Below are positions 55,556 through 63,312 of a stretch of DNA of 64,000 nt, in pieces. The position numbers and the translations under genes are program-made. The notes beneath the pieces were generated by a model, which ran no database searches, had not been told where the DNA came from, and worked only from the letters and a program-made list of their open reading frames with translations. The stretch comes from Paucidesulfovibrio gracilis DSM 16080 (GTDB taxonomy: Bacteria; Desulfobacterota; Desulfovibrionia; Desulfovibrionales; Desulfovibrionaceae): positions 1 to 64,000 of the forward strand of contig NZ_FUYC01000006.1 in NCBI RefSeq assembly GCF_900167125.1. The letters run 5' to 3'. Position 1 is the first letter of the stretch; the number at the start of each line of letters is the position of its first letter.

Positions 55556-55873
55556 ATGATCGAGATTACCGCGGCTGCGAGTCAGCAGCTCGACAACTAT
55601 TTTGAAGGCAAGGATAAGCAACCCATCCGGGTGTACCTTGCCTCCGGCGGTTGAGCTGGTCCAAAGCTCTCATTGGCTCTGGATGAGCCAAACGACAACG
55701 ACGAGAAGTTCGAATCCCAAGGGTATGACGTGCTCATTGAAAAAGAGCTGTTCACCCAGACCGGGGATGTTCGCATCGACATGACCTATTACGGATTCAC
55801 CGTGGATTCCCAGCATCCTGTGGGCGGCGGTGGCTGCTCCGGCGGCTCCTGCTCCACGGGTGGGTGCGGCTGA
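55556..55873 (+). CDS. HesB/IscA-like selenoprotein (in-frame TGA read as selenocysteine)
   Basis: A 105-residue protein from ATG 55556, strongly supported by TAAGGAGGATCACG. Codon 33 (55652-55654) is TGA in VYLASGG-U-AGPKLSLALDE, the site that is Cys in ordinary HesB/IscA-type proteins (SGGCxGP). The same frame continues cleanly through LIEKELFTQTGDVRIDMTYYG to a Gly/Cys-rich tail (CSGGSCSTGGCG) and stops at 55871. A 7-bp hairpin (TTGGCTC/GAGCCAA) begins 18 nt after the TGA, at a position suited to a bacterial SECIS. HesB-like selenoproteins are known from Desulfovibrio and Geobacter. A gene caller that treats TGA as stop splits this gene. Its job is probably in Fe-S or redox metabolism. Confidence 0.85.
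55652..55691 (+). promoter_or_regulatory. TGA (Sec) codon with bacterial SECIS-like hairpin
   Basis: TGA 55652-55654 is followed, 18 nt later, by TTGGCTC, a five-base loop TGGAT, and GAGCCAA. Both arms are perfectly complementary. The loop lies 26 nt past the TGA, within the range used by bacterial SECIS elements, and carries adjacent G residues. Confidence 0.7.
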
Positions 55874-55943
55874 TTCCGACGCGGTCCCTGCACCGAAACG
55901 GTTCGGCAGCAGAAGGTCGCGAATGTATCATAGCCTGAGAAAA

Positions 55944-55979
55944 GGGCGGTCTCCACAAGGAGTGCCGCCCCTTTTTTTG
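55944..55979 (+). terminator. Terminator of the selenoprotein gene
   Basis: GGGCGG with CCGCCC, and CTCC with GGAG inside, a 4-nt loop, then CTTTTTTTG. It ends a monocistronic unit starting at the promoter near 55500. Confidence 0.9.
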
Positions 55980-55992
55980 TTCGCGGCTTCGG

Positions 55993-57270
55993 TCAGGAAT
56001 CGAATTGCCGTTGATCCACAAGTCGGGGACTTTTTTTGTCCAGTCCGCCCGATTCCTGAGTAGCATCCTTTGCCGGGACCGTGATGATCTCCACGGCGGG
56101 CCGCAGTTTGCAGCACTCCTGAAAAGCCTGGGCAAATTTGCCCCGGTCCAGTTCCTCGGCATCGGGCCGTAGTTGGAGGCGGCAGGTCAGGGTGTCGCGC
56201 CCATCCGGATTGGCCACAACAAGTTGCCAGCAGTCGATTTCCTCGAATTGTTCCATGACGGTGGAGGCTTGGTCCGGGTAGAGAAACTGGCCTTTGACCT
56301 TGGCTGTGTCGTCCACGCGGCCCAGCCAGCCTTCCAGACGAAAGCTCGTGCGGCCGCAGGCGCAAGGCTCTTCCATCACGCGGGACAGATCGCCCGTGGC
56401 CAAGCGGATCAGGGGATATTCCCCGGTAAAGGGTGTGACCACCACTTCGCCCATTTCTCCAGGAGGCAGGGGCTGCCCCGTACCTGGATCGCAGATTTCC
56501 ACCAGGGCGCGGGACGAGAGGTGCATGCCTTCGGCCTGATCGCACTCATAGGCGATGCAGCCCACGTCCGCCGTACCATACCCCTGCCGGACCGTAACGC
56601 CGAATGTTTCCTCCACCTCGGTGCGCAAGGAGCGGGTGAGTTTTTCCGCAGCCACGAACGCGGTCCGCAGGGAAAAGTCCCGCCGGGGATCCAGCCCCCG
56701 GGCCACGGCCTTGCGTCCAATGGTGCGCAAAAAGCTGGCCATGCCCACAAACCCGGTCACGGGCAGCCGGGTCATTATGTCGATTTGTGTCCGGGTCTGG
56801 CCCGGGCCTGCCGGGATCACAGCGCAGCCGATGTCCCGTAGCGGCTCCTCCAGCATCAGCCCTGCCGGGGTGAGATGGTAGGAAAAGGTCATCTGCACCA
56901 CGTCCCGGGGCCGGAAGCCCGCGGCATAAAAGGCCTCAGCCCATCCCCAATAGTCTGAATCCGCTCCTTCCGGGTCAAGGATGGGACCAGGGGATTGGTA
57001 GATATGCCGCAGTTCGCCCAGTTCACGGGTGAGCATCCAATCCAGCCCGTGTTCGGCCTGGAGCCGGATGATATCTTTTTTCCGCAGGGGCGGTATGGCC
57101 GCAAACCCTTCCGGGGTGCGGACATCCTTTTCCGACAGACCGGCGTCGTTCATGCGGGTTTTGAATTCGTTGGAAAACAGCCAGGCCTTTTCCAGCAGGG
57201 TATGCAGGGCGCGCCATTTGCGCTTGCGTCGCCGTTCCGGTGATTCGGTTTCCAGGTCGTGGTAGTACAT
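55993..57270 (-). CDS. Phenylacetate-CoA ligase-like AMP-binding protein
   Basis: A 425-residue adenylate-forming enzyme of the PaaK type. ATG 57270 follows CGAGGGAGGACC. Features: LLEKAWLFSNEFKTRM and IPPLRKKDIIRLQ at the start, TFSYHLTPAG, VRQGYGTADVGCIAYEC (adenylate-binding block), IRLATGDLSRVMEEPCACGRTSF and GRVDDTAKVKGQFLYPDQ. It should activate an aromatic or similar acid as acyl-AMP and then acyl-CoA. The typical N-terminal P-loop SSGTTG is not visible, so activity may differ. No partner oxidoreductase (Ior-type) is adjacent. Confidence 0.8.
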   Translation of the reverse strand: MYYHDLETESPERRRKRKWRALHTLLEKAWLFSNEFKTRMNDAGLSEKDVRTPEGFAAIPPLRKKDIIRLQAEHGLDWMLTRELGELRHIYQSPGPILDPEGADSDYWGWAEAFYAAGFRPRDVVQMTFSYHLTPAGLMLEEPLRDIGCAVIPAGPGQTRTQIDIMTRLPVTGFVGMASFLRTIGRKAVARGLDPRRDFSLRTAFVAAEKLTRSLRTEVEETFGVTVRQGYGTADVGCIAYECDQAEGMHLSSRALVEICDPGTGQPLPPGEMGEVVVTPFTGEYPLIRLATGDLSRVMEEPCACGRTSFRLEGWLGRVDDTAKVKGQFLYPDQASTVMEQFEEIDCWQLVVANPDGRDTLTCRLQLRPDAEELDRGKFAQAFQECCKLRPAVEIITVPAKDATQESGGLDKKSPRLVDQRQFDS

Positions 57271-57392
57271 GGTCCTCCCTCGACGCGGCCGCCCGTGCGG
57301 CCGGGTGCGGATGTTTATTCCACAATACCCCAGGAACCGATCGAGAACAATCGGGAATCAATACATGGTGGGCGTTTTGCCCGGTGTTTTGG

Positions 57393-59105
57393 TCAAATCA
57401 GGAAGGATATGAACGAATAGCCGGATATATCCAGCTGTTTCACTTCCTTGGCGAATTTGGAAAAGATGAGCATGCCCAGCTGCTGCATTTCCTCGGGCCG
57501 GGCGCTGAAAAAGTGTTCCGGCACGGCGAAGTTGTTCACATCGTCAATGGCGTGGCCGCACACGGCTTCGGTAAAGATGCCCTGTTCGGTCTTGCTGACC
57601 CGGAAGGTCAGGGAGCGCTGTTTGTCGCCGTTGCCGCTGCTGATCATGTGGCAAAACACTTCCTCGCAACACAGGATCAGCGTATTCAGCTTTTGGGAGT
57701 CGAGATCCAGCTTGCGCTGGTTTTCAGTGAGGATTTTATGGAGCTTGGGCAATTCCGCAAGCTCGGCCTTGAGTGTACCCTGCACGGATTTTTTGGGCAT
57801 GAAGTAGGCCAGGGCGCTGAGCAGGAACGCGGTGAATCCGCCCACGGCCACGCTGTTTTGCAGGAGCGGGGCCAGGGCTTCGGGGACGGCGTTGCCAAAG
57901 TAGGTTCCGCTTTCCGCCACCAGGCCCATGGTCAGGGAAAGGCCCAGGATGATGCCGTGCTGGTTGCTGAGTTTATTCACGCGGACCAGGCCGAATCCGG
58001 CATGAAAGAGCAGGGACGCGATGACGATGAGAAAGCCGCCCAGCACCGGGCCGGGCATGTCCAGAATGAATCCGCCCGCCTTGGGCAGAAAAGCCAGCAC
58101 AAACAGAATGGCCGCGCCGAAAACGCCGATGCGCCGGGAGGCCACGCCCGTTATTTCGATCAAGGGCAGGTTGTCGCAGTAGATGGACGGCACGGGCGCA
58201 CCGAGCAGACCACAGGCCACCTTGCTGAGACCGTCGCAATACAGCCCGCCCTGGATCACGTCGTAGGATACGCGGCGGAAATTGCGCTGGGAGATTTGTT
58301 GCACAAGCATGATGTTGCCCGTGCTTTCGATCATGCTGGCGAGCATGGCCATGCCAAAGGCCAGGATCAGCGGAACGTGCAGGCCCGAGATGTTGGTTTC
58401 GATGCCGGGCCAGACCATGGGCGGCAGGCCGAACCAGGGCGCGGCCATGGTGTGGGTGAAGTGCAGTTGCCCGAAGAGTGCGGATGTGATGTATCCGCCG
58501 GCCAGGGCGATGACCGGACTCCAGAGCTTGAAGGTCACGTTGCCGAAGAGCATGAACACGGTGAGCAGCAGCGCGGTCACGCCGCCGATGCCGAGTTTGA
58601 CCAGGGTCAGATCCGGGGTTGTTTTGCCGGTTCCGGCCCAGATTTCCAGGCCAATGGGTACCAGGGAAACTGCGATGAGCAGGATGACCACGCCCCCGAT
58701 GGCCGGGGTGATGATGTGGCGAAAAAACCGGATGAAAAACGTATACAGAAAAATGATGGGTACCGTGAGCAGGGTCATGGTGGCCACCAGTTCCACGCCG
58801 CCCATCTTGACCGCGTCCAGGGTGCAGATCAAAAAGGCGCTGTAGGAACCGGTGAACAGGATGAAGCCCGTGCCGATGCCGAATGGACGTCGGCTCTGGA
58901 GAAACGTGAAGATGGAGGCCGTGATCAGCGTGCCGAAGGTGATGAAGCGCAGCGTGTCCCCGGCAATGAGCTGTGATTTGCCCAATACGTTGGGAATGAA
59001 GAGAATGCCGTCAAAGATGATCAGAACATGGATCAGGGCCAGGGCCAAGCAAAGCGGAAGCGGCGGCGATTCAGCGGCCTCGTAGCGCAATTGGTCGTTG
59101 GACAT
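57393..59105 (-). CDS. NCS2/xanthine-uracil-type permease with C-terminal cytoplasmic domain
   Basis: A 570-residue membrane protein. ATG 59105 (MSNDQLRYE) is chosen; a longer frame begins at TTG. About 12-14 hydrophobic segments follow (FGTLITASIFTFLQ, ITPAIGGVVILLIAVSLVPIG), with the nucleobase-transporter core (LAFGMAMLASMIESTGNIMLVQQ). Purine or pyrimidine uptake is likely. After the last membrane helix a 110-residue cytoplasmic tail (LNTLILCCEEVFCHMISSGNG ... LGMLIFSKFAKEVKQLDISG) resembles the HATPase fold of RsbW-type anti-sigma factors. This fusion is uncommon. Confidence 0.78.
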   Translation of the reverse strand: MSNDQLRYEAAESPPLPLCLALALIHVLIIFDGILFIPNVLGKSQLIAGDTLRFITFGTLITASIFTFLQSRRPFGIGTGFILFTGSYSAFLICTLDAVKMGGVELVATMTLLTVPIIFLYTFFIRFFRHIITPAIGGVVILLIAVSLVPIGLEIWAGTGKTTPDLTLVKLGIGGVTALLLTVFMLFGNVTFKLWSPVIALAGGYITSALFGQLHFTHTMAAPWFGLPPMVWPGIETNISGLHVPLILAFGMAMLASMIESTGNIMLVQQISQRNFRRVSYDVIQGGLYCDGLSKVACGLLGAPVPSIYCDNLPLIEITGVASRRIGVFGAAILFVLAFLPKAGGFILDMPGPVLGGFLIVIASLLFHAGFGLVRVNKLSNQHGIILGLSLTMGLVAESGTYFGNAVPEALAPLLQNSVAVGGFTAFLLSALAYFMPKKSVQGTLKAELAELPKLHKILTENQRKLDLDSQKLNTLILCCEEVFCHMISSGNGDKQRSLTFRVSKTEQGIFTEAVCGHAIDDVNNFAVPEHFFSARPEEMQQLGMLIFSKFAKEVKQLDISGYSFISFLI

Positions 59106-59387
59106 GGTGGCGACATTCCCCAGGGTTGCATGTGGAGGAAACAATCTCTTGTAGGGGAATGTGTGGATTTGCGCAAACTGTTTGGTGGAACACGGACCCT
59201 AGTACGGATCATGGCGGACTGTTGCGCTGGGGGATGCTACTGCTGCACTGGTTGCCGTGCCGTACGGCATTTCGTCTGTGTTTCGTGCTCTTGCGACGGC
59301 GCTGCAATCGCATAAAATGCGGTATTGTTATCTTTTGTAACGCATTGGAGTGCGTTTCCCGTTGCGGCGTGGTGTGGGATGGATGTG

Positions 59388-59420
59388 AAAATGCATTGGG
59401 GAGCCGGCAACAGGCTCCCC
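59388..59420 (-). terminator. Terminator of the CBS-ACT gene
   Basis: GGGGAGCC/GGCTCCCC with a 7-nt loop, followed on the minus strand by AATGCATTTT. The rest of 59106-59466 shows no other gene. Confidence 0.75.
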
Positions 59421-59466
59421 GCATCGTATACCAGGGAAAAAATCGGGATTGGAGACAAGAAGCGCT

Positions 59467-60120
59467 TCAGCGCCATTCTTGTTCAAAATCCTGCGGGCCG
59501 ACAATGCGATAGCCCTTGGCCGCGAGCGCCTCGGCCACGGGTGCCGGGTCCGTCGAATCCACGCGCACCACGATCACGCGTTTGTTGTCGTGGTAGAACG
59601 TGGCCGTGGAAATGATGCTCATGCCCAGTTCCTTGATGACCCCGGAAATTTCGTGCAGCACGCCGGAGCGGTCCTCCACCTCAAGGGTGATGCGCGAGCC
59701 GCCCTGTTGCATGCCCATTTCTTCCACGAATACGTCCAGCATGACATTGCGGTTGATGTAGCCCAATAGTTCGTCATCCTCGCTTACCACGGCCAGGCCG
59801 GCCAGGTCTTCGTCGGACATGCGCTTGGCGGCCAGTTCGATTTCCACGTCCGGAGTGATGACCTCGATGTTGGTGCGCATGATTTTGTCGATGGTCAGCT
59901 TGGCCAGAAGATAGTTCAGCTCGTGGCGGTCCAGGGAGGTGACCAGGCTGGGCAGGGCGCGGGCAATATCGCTTTTGCGCACGTACCCCACCAGCTTGCC
60001 CTGGTCCATGACCAGCAGCTTCCAGAGGCGGTTCTCCTCCAGCAGGCGTTCTGCGTCCTTGACCAGGGTTTGGGGGGTGACCGTGACGAAGTTTTTGAGC
60101 ATCTTGAGTCCGACGTACAT
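59467..60120 (-). CDS. CBS-pair and ACT domain protein
   Basis: A 217-residue protein from ATG 60120 (MYVGLKMLKNFVTVTP) with GGAG upstream. Two CBS motifs (residues about 5-60 and 80-140: WKLLVMDQGKLVGYVRKSDIARALP and AVVSEDDELLGYINR) suggest adenosine-nucleotide sensing. The C-terminal ACT domain (ITLEVEDRSGVLHEISGVIKELGMSIISTATF) suggests amino-acid binding. It is probably a metabolic sensor; the target is unknown. The gap to hypA (60121-60390) shows no gene. Confidence 0.9.
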   Translation of the reverse strand: MYVGLKMLKNFVTVTPQTLVKDAERLLEENRLWKLLVMDQGKLVGYVRKSDIARALPSLVTSLDRHELNYLLAKLTIDKIMRTNIEVITPDVEIELAAKRMSDEDLAGLAVVSEDDELLGYINRNVMLDVFVEEMGMQQGGSRITLEVEDRSGVLHEISGVIKELGMSIISTATFYHDNKRVIVVRVDSTDPAPVAEALAAKGYRIVGPQDFEQEWR

Positions 60121-60390
60121 GACGTTTTCTCCTTGCGGGGTGACGGTGTTGCCGGGCAACGGGGTCCGTCCGAGCGACTGGCGGCCGGGCGAAGTCGTCG
60201 CGGGTATCTTCCATGACTCTATTTTTCATACAAACCCGGATTTGTGTCACTCGTCAAGAGCGCAGCACCCGGAACATTCTTTCCTGGATCGTGCGGTCCG
60301 GGGTTCTTTTTGGTTCGGCGTTCCAAAATATGGACCGGGGCGTTGTACATGCCTTGCGGCACTGTTGTTTTTGAGGTAAGCCCGTGTGCT

Positions 60391-60780
60391 ATGCATGAAA
60401 TGTCGCTTATTGATAGCATATTGAACATACTGGCTGACGAGCGGTCCAAGCAGAACCTGGGGAAGATCACCAAGGTGACGCTGCAAAACGGCAAGCTCGC
60501 CGGAGTGGTTACCGAGGCGTTGCTGTTCGCCTGGGAAGCGCTCACCCCCGGAACGCAATTCGAGGGGTGCGAAATCGAGGTGCGGGAAACACCGCTGATA
60601 TTGCGCTGCTTTTCGTGCAAAAAAGAGTTCGAGGCCGAGAGCGCCATGCTTGCGGAATGCCCGGAATGCGGTCAGGAGATCGGGCATGAAGTGGTCTCGG
60701 GTCGGGAATTTTTGATTGAAAACGTGGAGGTCGAGGATTCGGAGGGGGAGGCCGGGGGCGACACAGCCCCGACGTCCTGA
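60391..60780 (+). CDS. hypA: Hydrogenase nickel chaperone HypA
   Basis: A 129-residue nickel metallochaperone. The nickel ligand is His2 in MHEMSLIDSILNIL, and the zinc site is CFSCKKEFE ... CPECGQEI. It supplies Ni to [NiFe]-hydrogenase through HypB. ATG 60391 is chosen because the true HypA N-terminus (MHE) fits; GAGGT lies a little far. An Asp/Glu-rich tail extends beyond the usual end. hypB is 69 nt downstream. Confidence 0.95.
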   Translation: MHEMSLIDSILNILADERSKQNLGKITKVTLQNGKLAGVVTEALLFAWEALTPGTQFEGCEIEVRETPLILRCFSCKKEFEAESAMLAECPECGQEIGHEVVSGREFLIENVEVEDSEGEAGGDTAPTS

Positions 60781-60849
60781 TTCGGCCGGACGCGTTTTCC
60801 TTTCCTGTGGCGGGATTTCAAGCGGGCGGCAAGCCCGAGGAGGATAATC

Positions 60850-61506
60850 ATGGAGATACCTGTCGTACGCAATGTGCTGGAAGCCAACGACCGCGTTGCC
60901 GATGAGCTGAAGGCTCTGTTCGCCGAGAAGAACATTCTCGTGCTCAACCTCATGAGTTCCCCGGGAGCCGGAAAAACGTCTCTATTGGAACGTACGCTCA
61001 CGGACCTCAAGGACGAGTTCAAAATGGCCGTTGTTGAGGGGGATTTGCAGACCGTGAACGATGCGCAGCGTGTGGCCGCAACCGGCGCCCAGGCCGTGCA
61101 GATCAACACCGAGGGCGGATGCCATCTGGATTCCTCCCAGGTGCGCGAGTCGCTCAAATCCCTGGATCTTGAGGGGCTGGACATCCTGTTTGTGGAAAAC
61201 GTGGGCAACCTGGTCTGCCCGGCCGAGTTCGAAGTGGGCGAGGATCACAAGATCACCCTGCTTTCCGTGACCGAGGGGGACGATAAGCCCGAAAAATACC
61301 CCCTGATGTTCCACATCTCCAGCGTCATGCTGCTCAACAAGGTGGATTTGCTGCCGTATGTCGATTTCAACGTGGACAGCGCCAGACGCCATGCCGCCAA
61401 GTTGAACAAAGACCTGCTCATGCTGAACGTGTCCTGCCGTACCGGCGAGGGACTGGAGCCGTGGTATGACTGGTTGCGTGAGGCGCGTGAAGCCAAGAAG
61501 AAATAA
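60850..61506 (+). CDS. hypB: Hydrogenase nickel incorporation GTPase HypB
   Basis: A 218-residue SIMIBI-class GTPase for nickel insertion. GTP-binding loop: LMSSPGAGKTSLLER; then VVEGDLQTVNDAQRV, INTEGGCHLDSSQV, ENVGNLVCPAEFEVGEDHKI and LNKVDLLPYV (NKxD). The cluster Cys-His in the GGCHLD segment and the NLVCPAEF Cys fit the metal site. The His-rich N-terminal nickel-storage tail found in some HypB is absent. CGAGGAGG precedes ATG 60850. Confidence 0.96.
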   Translation: MEIPVVRNVLEANDRVADELKALFAEKNILVLNLMSSPGAGKTSLLERTLTDLKDEFKMAVVEGDLQTVNDAQRVAATGAQAVQINTEGGCHLDSSQVRESLKSLDLEGLDILFVENVGNLVCPAEFEVGEDHKITLLSVTEGDDKPEKYPLMFHISSVMLLNKVDLLPYVDFNVDSARRHAAKLNKDLLMLNVSCRTGEGLEPWYDWLREAREAKKK

Positions 61507-61530
61507 AGCGCTCCACAGGGAGTACACAGT

Positions 61531-61563
61531 AAGCCGATCCGGGATTCCGGGTCGGCTTTTTTT
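61531..61563 (+). terminator. Terminator of hypAB
   Basis: AGCCGA/TCGGCT stem with CCGG extension and seven T. The 240 bp beyond it to 61805 hold a possible leader for the next gene, with no other ORF. Confidence 0.9.
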
Positions 61564-61805
61564 GTGGACAGGTGGTTGGAACGGCGGAATGCGGATGTTC
61601 ACGGCCCGGACCTGTCAAATTCTGGCGGCCCGGATTTCCAGTGGAACTGACGGTGGTTTTCCCGTGTAGGCCACTTCTTGGGTCATGGCCGGGAAATGGC
61701 AGGGCGTGTTTTGAGCCTTGACTTCCCGTGGACAGCAAGGGACACTGGGCGAGTTGTGCGTCCATGTCATGGGCGGAGATTTTTTTAGCTTATGGAGTGC
61801 GATAC

Positions 61806-63140
61806 ATGCCTTTTCCTCAAAACCTCCCCTGCGAAGCCGTGCTTGATTCCCTGGCGGACGGCGTATTCACGGTGGATCGGGACTGGAATATCACCTACTT
61901 CAACAGCGCGGCCGCGCGCATCACAGGTACGGACCAGGAGGACGCCTTGGGCGCCAAATGCTGGGAGGTGCTCCGCAGCGGCCTGTGCGACGGGAATTGC
62001 GCCTTGGGCGAATGCCTGGAAAGCGGTGGACAGGTGGTCAACAAGTCCAAGTTCATCCTGCGGTCCGACGGTGAAAAAGTGCCTGTGTCCATCTCTGCCT
62101 CGGCCCTGCGCAATGCCGACGGGGAGTTGATCGGCGGGGTCGAAACCTTTCGCGATCTCACCGAGATTCATCTCATGCGGCAAAAGGTTTCGGAATCTTA
62201 TACGTTTGAGGATATCGTGGGCAAAAGCCAGGGGCTGACCAAAATTTTTCAAATCATGCCCCAGATTTCCAAAAGTGAAGCCACGGTCCTCTTGCTGGGG
62301 GAGTCCGGAACGGGCAAGGAATTGTTCGCCCGCGCCATTCACAACCTCAGCGCCAGGCGGGACGGACCGTTCGTGGCCGTGAACTGCGGCGCACTTCCCG
62401 ATAATTTATTGGAAAGCGAACTGTTCGGGTACAAGGCCGGCGCCTTTACCGACGCCAAAAAAGACAAGCCCGGCCGGTTTGAGTTGGCGGCCGGTGGGAC
62501 CATTTTTCTCGATGAAATCGGGGATTTGCCGGGAAATTTACAGGTCAAGCTGCTACGCGTGTTGCAGGAGCGCACCTATGAGCCGCTGGGCGGGGTAAAG
62601 CCGGTCAAAACCGACGTACGCATCGTGGCCGCCACCAACCGGAACCTGGAAGAACGCGTGGCCACCGGGGAATTCCGCCAGGATTTGTTCTACCGGCTGA
62701 ACGTGGTCACGTTGCGCCTGCCTCCCATGCGGGAGCGGCGTGAGGATCTTCCCCTGCTCATCGACCATTTTATTCAGCGCCACAATGCCCTGCTGGGCCG
62801 TCAGGTGGAAGGCGTCAGCGAGGACGTGCTCTCCATCTTCCTGCGGCACGACTTTCCGGGCAATGTGCGCGAGTTGGAAAATATTTTGGAATACGCCTTT
62901 ATTCTCTGCCAGGAGGGGTTCATCCAGGTGGAACATCTCCCTGAAAACCTGCAACCGAACCGGCCCTCCGAGGAAGACATCTTCGAACCGGGCGGCACCC
63001 TGGAGGAAATCAAGTGCCGGGCCGTGCTGCGGGCGCTCAAGCGCAACCAGGGCAAGAAAATGGCCACCTGCCGGGAGCTTGGCATTTCCAAGGATACGCT
63101 GCGCCGTATGTTGGGGCGTTGCAAGAATGTGGGCGTATAA
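61806..63140 (+). CDS. Sigma-54-dependent activator with PAS domain (ORP-type)
   Basis: A 444-residue enhancer-binding protein. ATG 61806 has GGAG nine bases upstream. Order: PAS domain (about 10-125) with four cysteines (C52, C61, C65, C70: CWEVLRSGL, CDGNC, GEC), AAA+ domain (Walker A GESGTGKELFARAI at 165-178; Walker B GTIFLDEIGDLP), and a Fis-type helix-turn-helix (KMATCRELGISKDTLRRMLG). The sigma-54 contact loop reads GAFTDA (212-217), not GAFTGA. It is followed by NifX-like genes behind a sigma-54 promoter, as for the ORP regulator of Desulfovibrio vulgaris (recall). Confidence 0.92.
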   Translation: MPFPQNLPCEAVLDSLADGVFTVDRDWNITYFNSAAARITGTDQEDALGAKCWEVLRSGLCDGNCALGECLESGGQVVNKSKFILRSDGEKVPVSISASALRNADGELIGGVETFRDLTEIHLMRQKVSESYTFEDIVGKSQGLTKIFQIMPQISKSEATVLLLGESGTGKELFARAIHNLSARRDGPFVAVNCGALPDNLLESELFGYKAGAFTDAKKDKPGRFELAAGGTIFLDEIGDLPGNLQVKLLRVLQERTYEPLGGVKPVKTDVRIVAATNRNLEERVATGEFRQDLFYRLNVVTLRLPPMRERREDLPLLIDHFIQRHNALLGRQVEGVSEDVLSIFLRHDFPGNVRELENILEYAFILCQEGFIQVEHLPENLQPNRPSEEDIFEPGGTLEEIKCRAVLRALKRNQGKKMATCRELGISKDTLRRMLGRCKNVGV

Positions 63141-63245
63141 TTCGCCTTGGCGAGTTTTGCGCGGGCGCATTCTCTGTCTTGCTTCTGGCTCGCGCGATGG
63201 CCTGATTCTGTTTAGTCGTTTGAAATACATTGATTTTGTTTGCTT

Positions 63246-63261
63246 CGGCACAGCCGGTGCT
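63246..63261 (+). promoter_or_regulatory. Sigma-54 promoter of the NifX-like gene
   Basis: CGGCACAGCCGGTGCT carries GG at 63247-63248 and GC at 63259-63260 with the required 10-nt spacing, and it closely matches the consensus TGGCAC...TTGCT. The expected start is near 63272, leaving about 40 nt to the ATG at 63313. The activator gene lies directly upstream. Confidence 0.75.
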
Positions 63262-63312
63262 TAAGCGAAACCAAACTCTGGAGCAACACGTCCAGCCGGA
63301 TGAGTCGGAAGT

